Shown here: positions 34,435 through 42,364 of the stretch, one piece after another
Position numbering within the stretch: position 1 is the stretch's first letter
Layout: the number at the start of each line of letters is the position of its first letter
DNA from: Alcanivorax sp.
GTDB taxonomy: Bacteria; Pseudomonadota; Gammaproteobacteria; Pseudomonadales; Alcanivoracaceae
Direction: 5' to 3'
Assembly (NCBI RefSeq): GCF_019431375.1
Contig: NZ_CP080267.1
Span: 2,545,933-2,609,932, forward strand
DNA length: 64,000 bases
Translations under genes and position numbers: made by a program
The notes under the pieces: generated by a model
Database searches by the model: none
What the model was told of the DNA's origin: nothing
What the model saw: the letters and a program-made list of their open reading frames with translations, nothing else

Positions 34435-35583
34435 TTACGCGATGTTGTTAACCCGCTTGGACTCGCGGAACAGCTGGTCCAGCTCGCCTTCATAGTAGGC
34501 TTCTACCCGCGGGTTCATCACTTTCTTCCACAGCGGCGGAATCATCGCCAGCACAAACATGGTGGCGTAACCGGCCGGCAGCTGCGGGCTCTCGTCATAG
34601 TGACGCAGCACCTGGTAACGACGCTTGGCATACGCGTGGTGATCACTGTGACGCTGCAGCTGGAACAGGGCCAGGTTGGTCAGCAGGTAGTTGGAGTTCC
34701 AGCTGTGGGCCGGCGTCACCCGCTCGAAGCGACCTTTCTCGTTCACACGACGATGCAGACCGTAGTGCTCGATGTAGTTGATGATTTCCAGTGCCAGCGC
34801 GGCGAAGAAGCTCTGGCCCAGGAAGAACACCACACCCTGCCAGCCCCACAGCAGCCCGAAGGTCACCGCGAACAAGGCAGAAATGCTGTACCACCAGATC
34901 AGTTCGTTATGAACGCTGATGTTCTTCTTGCCCTTGCGCTCCAGGTACTTCTTTTCCAGTACCCAGGCATTCTTGAAGTTGCGCACGAACGCCTTGGGCA
35001 GGAAGTCATACAGGCTCTGGTTATAACGGCTGGAAGAGGCATCGTCCGGGGTGGACACATGCACGTGGTGGCCACGTACGTGCTCTACCTTGAAACCGGC
35101 ATAGGTCACGGTAGCCAGCAACAGCCCGCCCATCCAGTTTTCCACCTTGGGATCCTTGTGGATCAGCTCGTGGCCCAGGTTGATGGCGATGATGCCACCC
35201 ACGGTACCGATGGACACGATCCAGCCAAGCTTGCCGAGCAGACCGTAATCATTGGTCATGAAGACATGGCCGGCGTAGAAAAGTACCGCGATCCACACAA
35301 AGCCCATGGCGATGGCGGACACCCGATAGAAGATTTCCTCGCTCATGGTCGGCACCTGAACTTCCTCGTTCGGGTTGCTCGGGTCCTTGCCGACCAGGTA
35401 ATCCAGCACAGGGATAATGCCGAAGATAAAGATGTAGAGGAACCAGGCCCAGAAATCCTGGGTACCACTCTCCACACCTACATAGGCAGAAAACGGCACG
35501 AGCGGCACCATCAGGGCCCAGAAGCTCAGATAGCCGTATTTTTTCATTTTTAGCATGGTGTCCGGATTCATATTCTCGAACAT
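34435..35583 (-). CDS. alkB2: alkane 1-monooxygenase, AlkB2-like
   Basis: AlkB hydroxylates n-alkanes at the terminal carbon, using a di-iron centre in the inner membrane and electrons from rubredoxin. The 382-residue protein has six hydrophobic segments and all histidine boxes: HELIH at 138-142, EHVRGHH at 167-173, HYG at 273-275 and LQRHSDHHA at 309-317. Placing it with AlkB2 rests on the divergent GntR gene, as in A. borkumensis; sequence alone gives only the AlkB family. No rubredoxin or rubredoxin reductase is adjacent. A strong promoter with an overlapping palindrome lies upstream. The start has AGGTATGAGCC before it. Confidence 0.93.
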   Translation of the reverse strand: MFENMNPDTMLKMKKYGYLSFWALMVPLVPFSAYVGVESGTQDFWAWFLYIFIFGIIPVLDYLVGKDPSNPNEEVQVPTMSEEIFYRVSAIAMGFVWIAVLFYAGHVFMTNDYGLLGKLGWIVSIGTVGGIIAINLGHELIHKDPKVENWMGGLLLATVTYAGFKVEHVRGHHVHVSTPDDASSSRYNQSLYDFLPKAFVRNFKNAWVLEKKYLERKGKKNISVHNELIWWYSISALFAVTFGLLWGWQGVVFFLGQSFFAALALEIINYIEHYGLHRRVNEKGRFERVTPAHSWNSNYLLTNLALFQLQRHSDHHAYAKRRYQVLRHYDESPQLPAGYATMFVLAMIPPLWKKVMNPRVEAYYEGELDQLFRESKRVNNIA

Positions 35584-35636
35584 GGCTCATACCTCGCTAG
35601 TTCAAGCCAAAAGTAACAGTCTTCAATGTGACGGTC

Positions 35637-35674
35637 AGACTATCCCTGATTTCTTGAATTGTCAAACAACTCAA
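35637..35674 (-). promoter_or_regulatory. alkB2 promoter and probable GntR operator
   Basis: On the minus strand, TTGACA (35660-35665), 17 bases, TAGTCT (35637-35642) form a near-consensus sigma-70 promoter for alkB2. Overlapping the -35 is a 21-base palindrome at 35654-35674 with halves TTGAaTTGT and ACAAcTCAA around CAA. The GT-N3-AC core is the type bound by FadR-subfamily GntR regulators. Repression of alkB2 by the divergent gene is inferred. Confidence 0.65.
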
Positions 35675-35735
35675 TTAGTGACATAGTATCGGCCTCGGAG
35701 GATAATTCGCGCCGAAGCCGAAAAGGACCGTTGTC

Positions 35736-36404
35736 ATGTCGTTGAAAGCCGTCAGCCTGAGCGAACAGATTGCCCAGCACCTGGCCGAGCAGATCATCAC
35801 CGGCACCCTGGCCCCCGGGGCTCGCCTGCCGGAAAGTGAACTGGCCAAGCAACTGGATGTGAGTACCAACTCACTTCGAGAGGCCTTTCGTGTGCTGGAA
35901 AAGCAGCATCTGATCGAGCTGCAGCCGCGCAAGGGCGCGCGGGTGTGCGACATCACCGACCAGCAGGTTCACGATCTTTACGACTTCCTGTTCATGCTGC
36001 TGTCGCGGCTGGCCGGCCAAGCCGCCAGCAACTGGATGCCCGGCCAGATCGAAGACATGGTGGAAATGCTGCCGCAACTGGAGCAGCACTATCAGGGCAA
36101 CGACCTGCCCGCCGCCCATCAGTTGGCGTTCCGCTTTGTGGAGCTGGCCACGGAACGCTTCGCCAACAACCGCTATCTGGCCGATGACATCATCGATCTG
36201 ATCCCCCTGCTCAAGCGCTACACTTTTATTGCCCTGCAGGAAGAAACGTCGGAGTTCGATGTGTCCCTGCAGCTGTTCAAGCGCCTGCTGGTCAACGTAG
36301 TCGGACGCAAAACCGCCGAAGCCGAAGCCGACATCCGCGAATACGGCGAAAACCAGTGCCAGATCGTCCTGCGCGCCATCGCCAAACGCCGCAACGCAGC
36401 GTAG
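35736..36404 (+). CDS. GntR-family regulator (FadR subfamily)
   Basis: The 222-residue protein has a GntR winged helix at residues 5-72, including GTLAPGARLPESELAKQLDV and TNSLREAFRVLEKQHLIELQ, and a helical FCD-type effector domain (about 80-215). It is divergent from alkB2 by 152 bases; the same pairing occurs in Alcanivorax alkB2 loci. Its likely operator is the TTGT-CAA-ACAA palindrome overlapping the alkB2 -35. Effector unknown, possibly an alkane-derived acid or acyl-CoA by family analogy. It is followed by an inverted repeat with an internal hairpin. Confidence 0.85.
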   Translation: MSLKAVSLSEQIAQHLAEQIITGTLAPGARLPESELAKQLDVSTNSLREAFRVLEKQHLIELQPRKGARVCDITDQQVHDLYDFLFMLLSRLAGQAASNWMPGQIEDMVEMLPQLEQHYQGNDLPAAHQLAFRFVELATERFANNRYLADDIIDLIPLLKRYTFIALQEETSEFDVSLQLFKRLLVNVVGRKTAEAEADIREYGENQCQIVLRAIAKRRNAA

Positions 36405-36408
36405 AAGG

Positions 36409-36573
36409 CAGTGAATAGTTAACAGTGAACAGTTAATAGTTCGCGAACTCACATAGACGCCAACTGCCTGCATAGAAAGCCGCGCCCAAGCCCATGAGCG
36501 CGGCTTTCCACGTTTAAAACCAGACACAACACCGGTCGCGCGCTGTTAACTGTTCACTATTAACTGTTCACTG
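36409..36573. repeat. intergenic inverted repeat, GTTAAC-word arms
   Basis: Left arm 36409-36445 (CAGTGAATAGTTAACAGTGA...) and right arm 36536-36573 are complementary at about 33 of 37 positions. The centre holds a hairpin GAAAGCCGCGC / GCGCGGCTTTC (36475-36508) that may stop gntR transcripts. Its left arm is nearly identical to the solo arm at 3079. Confidence 0.75.
36475..36508. terminator. hairpin in the centre of the repeat after gntR
   Basis: An 11-base perfect stem GAAAGCCGCGC / GCGCGGCTTTC with a 12-base loop lies at the middle of the inverted repeat. It could terminate gntR in either direction. T tail is weak. Confidence 0.45.
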
Positions 36574-36646
36574 ATTCCCCCCACACAATCCCCACAAATC
36601 CCCCTTCTCCCCTTGCCATGCTGGCCCCCATCACAAGGAGGCCACC

Positions 36647-38611
36647 ATGAAACTGACGCTTTTCTTCTCGCTACTGCTACTGACTCTCAGCGCCCGGGCA
36701 GACTGGCAGGACGAGGCCGCCACCGGCGCCTTGCTGCTGGCCGATGACCAGGGAGACATCACCGCCGCCACTCTGCTGGATACCGACGCCCAGATCACCG
36801 TCAGCGGCCCGCTGGCACGGGTCACCCTGACGCAACGTTTTCACAACCCCAGCCAGCAGTTTCGCGAAGGGCGCTACCTGTTTCCGCTGCCGGAAAACGC
36901 CGCCGTGGACGGTATGGTGCTGACTATTGGCGACAGGCGCATCGTCGGTCGCATCGACAGGAAAGACGAAGCGGAAAAGACCTACCGCCAGGCCCGGGCC
37001 AGTGGCAAGAAAGCCAGCCTGGTCAGCCAGCAGCGTCCCAACCTGTTCACCACCGCCGTGGCCAATATCGCCCCCGGCGAAACCGTGCAGGTGGAGCTGC
37101 ATTACCAGCAGACCCTGGACGTGGACGGGCGTCGCTTCCAACTACGCCTGCCACTCACCCTCACACCCCGCTTCACCCCGCCCACGGAAGCGCCCCATCC
37201 CCTGGATTCCCTGCTGCGCAATACGGTGGCGAACCCCGGCGGCACCGCCGAGGCGGGCACCGCTTCCATCCATATCGACCTGGACGCTGGCGCAAACCTG
37301 GCGACCCTGGGCAGCCCCAGCCACGCCATCCACTCGCAACGCCACGGGCGGCGCTACACCATCACCCCGAAAGCCGGCCCCGTACCCATGGACCGGGACT
37401 TGTTGCTCAACTGGGAACTGGAAGACACCGGCGAACCGCTGGCAACCAGCTTTTATGAAGAAATCGACGGCGAACACTATGCCCTGCTGATGGTGGTCCC
37501 CCCGGAAACCGGCCAGGCGGCCACCCTGCCACGGGAAACCCTGTTTATCATCGACAGCTCCGGCTCCATGGGCGGCGCCCCCATGCGCCAGGCCAAGGCC
37601 AGCCTGCAACTGGCCCTGCAACGCCTGAAGCCCGGCGACCGCTTCAACATCACCGACTTCGACAGCCAGCACACCCTGCTGTTTGAACAACCCGCCACCG
37701 TCAACGACGCCAGCCGCCAACAGGCGCAAGATTTCGTGGACAGCCTGCAGGCCAGCGGTGGTACCCACATGCTACCCGCCCTCAGCGCCACCCTGAGCCA
37801 GCAGGCCAGCGACGGCTACCTGCGCCAAGTGATCTTTATCACCGACGGTGCCGTGGGCAACGAGCACGGTATCTTCCGGGCCCTGCACCAACAGCTCGGC
37901 GAAGCCCGCCTGTTCACCGTGGGCATCGGCTCCGCACCCAACAGCCACTTCATGACCCGCGCCGCCCAATTCGGGCGCGGCAGCTTTACCTATATCAACG
38001 ACCAGAACCAGGTACAGCAGGGCATGGACACCCTGTTCCGCCGCCTGGAATCACCGCTGATGCGCAACCTGCAGGTGCAGCTGCCGGACGGCATCGTTGC
38101 CGAACGGTGGCCGCAAAAGCTGCCGGACCTTTACGGCGGCGAGCCCCTGCTGGTGGCCATGAAGCTATCCGCCCCTACGGACCAGATTACCGTCAGCGGC
38201 TACCGTGACCGGCATTGGCAACAACCGGTCATCCTGCCCGCCAACAGCAACCACCCGGGCACCGCCAGCCTGTGGGCCCGGCGCAAGATCGCCGACCTGG
38301 TGGACCGCATTACTCTGGGCGCCCCGGAAGCGGACATCGCCCCGCTGATCACCGACGTAGCCCTGCGCCATCAACTGGTCAGCCGCTACACCAGCTTTAT
38401 CGCCGTGGAAGAAACCGTGTCGCGGCCTGCTCATGAACCCCTGCTGCACGACACCATCCGCAACCAGGCGCCTCATGGCACTCAACACAATACCGCCTGG
38501 CCCGGCACCGCCACCCCGGCGCCCCTGTTGTGGCGGCTGGCTGGCGTGCTGCTGATCGTCACCCTGCTGCTCTGGCTGCGCCAACGGAGAGAGAACCATG
38601 GCACGATATGA
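36647..38611 (+). CDS. VIT/VWA sortase-target protein
   Basis: The 654-residue protein has a signal peptide (MKLTLFFSLLLLTLSARA-D), a VIT domain around residues 30-150 (FHNPSQQFREGRYLFPLPEN), and a VWA domain around 295-460 with the metal-site motif DSSGSMGG near 302. The C-terminus reads WPGTATPAPLLWRLAG, then a hydrophobic span and RQRRE: a sorting-signal tripartite structure. This is the marine proteobacterial sortase-target architecture; the sortase follows immediately, overlapping by 14 bases. It is probably anchored to the envelope. The motif WPGTA instead of LPxTG suggests a non-canonical substrate signal. Confidence 0.85.
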   Translation: MKLTLFFSLLLLTLSARADWQDEAATGALLLADDQGDITAATLLDTDAQITVSGPLARVTLTQRFHNPSQQFREGRYLFPLPENAAVDGMVLTIGDRRIVGRIDRKDEAEKTYRQARASGKKASLVSQQRPNLFTTAVANIAPGETVQVELHYQQTLDVDGRRFQLRLPLTLTPRFTPPTEAPHPLDSLLRNTVANPGGTAEAGTASIHIDLDAGANLATLGSPSHAIHSQRHGRRYTITPKAGPVPMDRDLLLNWELEDTGEPLATSFYEEIDGEHYALLMVVPPETGQAATLPRETLFIIDSSGSMGGAPMRQAKASLQLALQRLKPGDRFNITDFDSQHTLLFEQPATVNDASRQQAQDFVDSLQASGGTHMLPALSATLSQQASDGYLRQVIFITDGAVGNEHGIFRALHQQLGEARLFTVGIGSAPNSHFMTRAAQFGRGSFTYINDQNQVQQGMDTLFRRLESPLMRNLQVQLPDGIVAERWPQKLPDLYGGEPLLVAMKLSAPTDQITVSGYRDRHWQQPVILPANSNHPGTASLWARRKIADLVDRITLGAPEADIAPLITDVALRHQLVSRYTSFIAVEETVSRPAHEPLLHDTIRNQAPHGTQHNTAWPGTATPAPLLWRLAGVLLIVTLLLWLRQRRENHGTI

Positions 38612-39152
38612 GCGCGGCCTGCTGGTACTGAGCCTGACCGCCCTGATAGGGCTGGCAGGTTGGGCCAGCTGGCTGGACGGCAAGGCCTGGCTGGCCCAGC
38701 ACCTGATCGCCCACGCCTGGCAAACTACCCTGGACCAGGGCGCCCCCCAGCGCCCTTGGCCCTGGGCGGACACCTGGCCGGTAGCCCGGCTCACCACCCC
38801 CGCCGGCAAAACCCTCTATGTACTGGAAAGCACCAGCGGCGAAGCCCTGGCCTTCGGCCCCGGCCGACTGGCCGGCGGCATCGGCAGCGACCAGGCCCTG
38901 ACGCTGGCCGGCCACCGGGATACTCACTTTGCCTTTCTGGAGACCCTGGAAAACGGCGATTCGCTCACCGTGCAACGGGCCGACGGCGCCAGGCAACGCT
39001 TCCAGGTCAGCAGCCAGGAAGTCGTCGACAGTCAGGCGCACCCATTACAGATCCCTCGCAACGACCGGCAGCTGATCCTGATTACTTGCTACCCCTTCAA
39101 CGCTCTCACCCCCGGCGGCCACCAGCGCTACATCGTCATCGCTCAGACATGA
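38598..39152 (+). CDS. class GN (proteobacterial) sortase
   Basis: The 184-residue transpeptidase has an N-terminal anchor (residues 8-26) and the sortase triad: His106 in LTLAGHRDTHF, Cys164 in LITCYPFNAL, Arg177 in GGHQRYIV. It overlaps the end of the VIT/VWA gene, a one-substrate pairing that supports dedicated processing. Sortases are unusual in Gram-negative bacteria; the family in marine proteobacteria is known as class GN. Site of action is the periplasmic face of the inner membrane. Confidence 0.9.
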   Translation: MARYERGLLVLSLTALIGLAGWASWLDGKAWLAQHLIAHAWQTTLDQGAPQRPWPWADTWPVARLTTPAGKTLYVLESTSGEALAFGPGRLAGGIGSDQALTLAGHRDTHFAFLETLENGDSLTVQRADGARQRFQVSSQEVVDSQAHPLQIPRNDRQLILITCYPFNALTPGGHQRYIVIAQT

Positions 39153-39275
39153 CCGTGGGAGCAATCATTCGATCACGAATGTCGCTCAAGGCGACGAAAG
39201 TGAAGGGATGCAAGGCTCGGGAAGATGGGGATGATTGAACCCAGGAAGAAACACCAAACTGAGGGCATCCCCCCC

Positions 39276-39303
39276 GTTGGCGCTTTGCTGGCAAAGCGCC
39301 AAC
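39276..39303. other. perfect hairpin after the sortase gene
   Basis: A 13-base perfect stem GTTGGCGCTTTGC / GCAAAGCGCCAAC with a two-base loop lies between the sortase gene and the convergent lipoprotein gene. It lacks a T tail, so its role as a terminator is uncertain. Confidence 0.5.
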
Positions 39304-39365
39304 ATCGCACTACCGTTGATACAGTCAGGATTATCCTGACACTTGCAGATCAGGCCGGCAGGCTT

Positions 39366-39815
39366 TCAGCCCTTATAGTCACTACAACGACCAAGCTTCT
39401 CGCTGGCGAGAAAGACACAGAACGCCTCAACGTCATCGTTGGCATAGGTATTGGAAATCAGCTCACCGGGAATCAGCCCCTCATCCCAGCGGGTCGCGAT
39501 CATTCTGTGGGTCTTGTCTTCCTCATCGACGGGGTAAATATTCACCTCGGCGGTTGTCTGGTGAATATAAAGATCCCGAAGCTCTCTGGAGCAGCGAAAC
39601 TGCCCAGCCTCCGCATCAGTGTTACAAGCATAGCCCGCTTCGGAGAAAAATGTATCCGCAGTAGCAAACAAATGATCTGTTCTGAGTCGCTCATCTGACA
39701 GAGAAGAAATTGTCCTGGGTGCATCACCTGTCACATTTGTGCAGCCGGTGACCACAACCAGAAAAATTGTAAGTAACGCAGACTTCATCATTTCGGGCAA
39801 TTTTCTCTTTTTCAC
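39366..39815 (-). CDS. small lipoprotein of unknown function
   Basis: A 149-residue protein with a lipoprotein signal ending FLVVVTGC (lipobox VTGC) near residue 25. The remainder contains four cysteines (YACNTDAEAGQFRCSREL and FCVFLASEKLGRCSDY), possibly paired. The start is probably GTG at 39815, with AAGG upstream, or the internal ATG at 39791. It opens the low-GC accessory patch before the IS. Family not recognised. Confidence 0.6.
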   Translation of the reverse strand: MKKRKLPEMMKSALLTIFLVVVTGCTNVTGDAPRTISSLSDERLRTDHLFATADTFFSEAGYACNTDAEAGQFRCSRELRDLYIHQTTAEVNIYPVDEEDKTHRMIATRWDEGLIPGELISNTYANDDVEAFCVFLASEKLGRCSDYKG

Positions 39816-39828
39816 GTTGCAGCCTTAG

Positions 39829-40320
39829 TTAATATGCTTTCTTTCGCGGTTCAAAATTGATACTAGAAGGTTTATCCCGCCGCCCCAAGAACAGGAACCA
39901 ACCGAGCAGAGCGAAAGAAAAAAGTGCATTTCCTAACACCACCACTACCGACCGATTGGAAAAACTTGGACTAAATAGAGATGCATGCAAAGTATTCAAC
40001 ATTGTCCGGCCCTCCGGGGAAGCCCAATTTGAAGCTCTGGACTCATGAAAAAAGACAAAAGCACCCAGAAGAACACCAATAACAGCGCAGCCAAGATAAG
40101 CAGATTTCAAGAATGAACGATAACGCCTTGAGGTAATCATCAACGCAAGAAAGGCACTTACAATTAGCATCAGCGCAGGACTCACCAACATCTGAAGAAA
40201 CTCGATGCCAGGCTGATACCTATCGTGCAGTGACGCAGTGGCAGATTGAAAATAGAGAGCAACTGCATAAATAGCCAAAAATACAATCACGCCTATCCAT
40301 TTCGCCTGACGAAATCCCAT
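39829..40320 (-). CDS. membrane protein of unknown function
   Basis: The 163-residue protein has four predicted membrane helices: near residues 8-24, 40-62, 75-92 and 130-148. The ending GWFLFLGRRDKPSSINFEPR is basic/cytoplasmic. No family recognised. I start at MGFRQAKWIG (40320); the frame extends five codons upstream (40335). AT-rich compared with the window average. It lies between the lipoprotein and the interrupted SMI1 gene on the same strand, so the three may have formed a unit. Confidence 0.55.
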   Translation of the reverse strand: MGFRQAKWIGVIVFLAIYAVALYFQSATASLHDRYQPGIEFLQMLVSPALMLIVSAFLALMITSRRYRSFLKSAYLGCAVIGVLLGAFVFFHESRASNWASPEGRTMLNTLHASLFSPSFSNRSVVVVLGNALFSFALLGWFLFLGRRDKPSSINFEPRKKAY

Positions 40321-40741
40321 TGAAACCATTTCCAAGTTAACGCTGCGAGCAGCGGCCGCAGGTCCACTGCCTCATTTTGTTAATTTTCTCTTAATCAACA
40401 AAAGGACTAAAACCTTGATCCGCCCATGAAAGAAAGCCCCCAACCTCCCTGTATTCATCAAAACCTATTTCCCCTCCTTCCACAGCGAATACGACACAGG
40501 ATTCTTTCGTATAATCTATGAGATAGAAATATTCTCCTGAATCATAACCAATAGCCACCATATTTTTACACAGCGGCATAATCTCATGATTAACGCTTTG
40601 CGGAACAACATCCTCGAGACTATACAAATAAATTCCCGAACTATTAGAATAAAATCCATTCTTGATCTTAAGAAAAGACTTATAATCCTCTGGAAGAACA
40701 AAGTTATCTCTTTCGAATCTCTCTATCTCACCTTCAGCAAG

Positions 40742-41892
40742 GGAACCTCTGAAAAACTCCCCGACTTTGCCATAATCAGGGCTTTCTATCAGCCACTTTC
40801 CGGGAATGCCATGAGCCAGCTGACTTTTGCCGAAGCCGAATATGAACACAAGAAGCGCAAGACCCGGCGGGAAGTGTTCCTTGAGAAGTTGGATCAGTTG
40901 CTACCCTGGAAGGCGCTGGAGTCCACGATTGCGGTCTATTACGCCTCCGGTAGCACTGGCCGGCCGCCGTATCCGCTCTCCAGCATGCTGCGCATTCATG
41001 TCATGCAGATCATCTACAACCTGAGTGATCCGGCGATGGAAGATGCCTTGTATGAGATCGAGTCTATGCGCCGTTTCGCAGGGATTCGGCTCTCTCGGGT
41101 TCCTGATGAGACAACGATCCTGAACTTCCGGCACCTGCTGGAGCAGCACACTCTTGGCAAGAAGCTGTTCAAGAAGATCAACCGTCAGTTGGCACGACAT
41201 GGCCTGATGGTTCGGGAAGGCAGCATCGTTGATGCGACGATTATCGAAGCGCCCAGCTCGACGAAGAACAAAGGTAAGGCTCGTGATCCGGAGATGCACC
41301 AGACCAAGAAAGGCAATCAATGGCACTTTGGCATGAAGTGCCATATTGGCGTCGATGACACGGTGGGTCTGATTCATAGCCTTGCCACTACCGCCGCGAA
41401 TGAGCATGACCTGACGGCATCAGACCAGCTTTTGCATGGCAAAGAGAAACGTGTCTGGGGAGACGCGGGTTATTGCGGTATCGAGAAACGCGAAGAGCAC
41501 AAGAACCGTAAAGTGGATTGGTTTATCGCTGAGCGTCCTGGTAAGCGCTCCACGATGTCGAAGGTTGCGCTGGAATGCGAAACCATCAAAGCCAGCGTAC
41601 GTGCCAAAGTGGAACATCCCTTCCGAGTGATCAAAGGCATGTTCGGTTACAGCAAGGTTCGCTACCGGGGTCTGGCGAAAAATACCAACCGGCTCTATCT
41701 CCTGGCGGGGCTGCACAACCTGTTGAGGGTGAAACGGGTGCTGCTGCCCTAGGGGCAGTGCGCCTGATTGCCGCTAAAGTGCGGCAATCAGGCGAAAAAA
41801 TGAACACTCAAGAGTGAATTGTGGCCTGAATTTGATGGCAGAAGCCTGTTGATCATCGTAAAGGCGAAAAAAGCGAGTTATTCAGACCTTCC
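40742..41892 (+). mobile_element. IS5-family insertion sequence, 1151 bp
   Basis: Ends are inverted repeats: GGAACCTCTGAAAAACTC at the left and, on the reverse strand, GGAAGGTCTGAATAACTC at the right (15 of 18 matching). Flanking CAAG at 40738-40741 and 41893-41896 is a 4-base target duplication, the size expected for IS5. One transposase gene is inside. The element is complete and could be mobile. Confidence 0.92.
40811..41752 (+). CDS. IS5-family transposase
   Basis: The 313-residue DDE transposase begins MSQLTFAEAEYEHKKRKTRR. It has the catalytic Asp in IVDATIIEAP near residue 140, the second Asp in VWGDAGYCGIEKREEH near 218, and the Glu in VEHPFRVIKGMFGYSK near 275 (R-x-x-x-E-x6-K style). 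The gene is intact and lies wholly inside the element. The frame is open upstream to 40586, but this is host DNA and the left IS end, so the ATG at 40811 is used. Confidence 0.93.
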   Translation: MSQLTFAEAEYEHKKRKTRREVFLEKLDQLLPWKALESTIAVYYASGSTGRPPYPLSSMLRIHVMQIIYNLSDPAMEDALYEIESMRRFAGIRLSRVPDETTILNFRHLLEQHTLGKKLFKKINRQLARHGLMVREGSIVDATIIEAPSSTKNKGKARDPEMHQTKKGNQWHFGMKCHIGVDDTVGLIHSLATTAANEHDLTASDQLLHGKEKRVWGDAGYCGIEKREEHKNRKVDWFIAERPGKRSTMSKVALECETIKASVRAKVEHPFRVIKGMFGYSKVRYRGLAKNTNRLYLLAGLHNLLRVKRVLLP

Positions 41893-41962
41893 CAAGCGAA
41901 GGCCCAACAACTTCCGCATCGCCAGGAATCAAAATTTCCTTCAATATCAAACTCCGCACCAT

Positions 41963-42364
41963 AAAAATTAACAGCGTATTAGAACGAACGAATCGACTTA
42001 ACTCAATTCGACATAATTATTTTTGGCTTATCACATTGGCCACGAATAATTTGATATTGGCTAGTGACTTACCACCAGGTTGAGAATATATCCCAACTGA
42101 CAAATCGCGAACGTTCGACATAATGCCAGTACGAGCGTGCTTTTTGGAAAATTACAAATCCACTTTATATCAACCAGTTAGCATTTTCTGTAAGCCATAT
42201 CCTACAAGCCAGGAAGGCCCATCTGTTGAGCATGGGGGAGTTGGGGAGTAAGCCCTGTGGATTGAGGTTCGCCATGCGCGCATAGCTCCTACAAGGGATA
42301 AGACCGCGGGCATAAAAAAACGCGGCCGTAGCCGCGTTTTTTTTGGTGCTGAAATCTTGAGGAT
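41963..42364. other. AT-rich stretch without a gene
   Basis: No convincing gene. It contains the upstream region of the interrupted SMI1-like gene, a 33-codon reading frame on the reverse strand (around 42020-42120) that I cannot support, a REP-like GCTCCTACA piece near 42286, and the terminator for the acyl-CoA dehydrogenase at the right end. Confidence 0.5.
42313..42344. terminator. bidirectional terminator after acyl-CoA dehydrogenase
   Basis: Stem ACGCGGC / GCCGCGT with a 4-base loop, A-run on the left and eight T on the right. It lies 21 bases past the stop of the acyl-CoA dehydrogenase on the minus strand. Confidence 0.85.

Larger units (their letters stand above)
40391..41962 (-). pseudogene. 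SMI1/KNR4-like gene interrupted by an IS5-type element
   Basis: The gene lies in two parts: 40391-40737 (C-terminal 115 codons) and 41893-41962 (N-terminal 23 codons), separated by the IS. Removing the IS and one copy of the 4-base target duplication restores an unbroken 138-residue frame: MVRSLILKEILIPGDAEVVG, then joining at PSLAEGEIERFERDN. Downstream, VLPEDYKSFLKIKNGFYSNS and EYREVGGFLSWADQGFSP resemble SMI1/KNR4 proteins, often immunity proteins of polymorphic toxins or regulators. A fused frame that starts inside the IS still encodes the C-terminal part, but it lacks the natural N-terminus. The immunity role is inferred; no toxin gene is visible. Confidence 0.75.

Noticed and set aside
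33750..36573. GTTAAC-word arms look like integron attC core sites (GTTRRRY/RYYYAAC).
   Set aside because: The match is to the short word only; arms consist of several tandem words, no integron integrase or gene-cassette array is in the window, and other copies use unrelated words.
42020..42120. A 33-codon reverse-strand reading frame (MSNVRDLSVGIYSQ...) upstream of the SMI1-like gene.
   Set aside because: No ribosome-binding site and no recognisable family; length too short to support.
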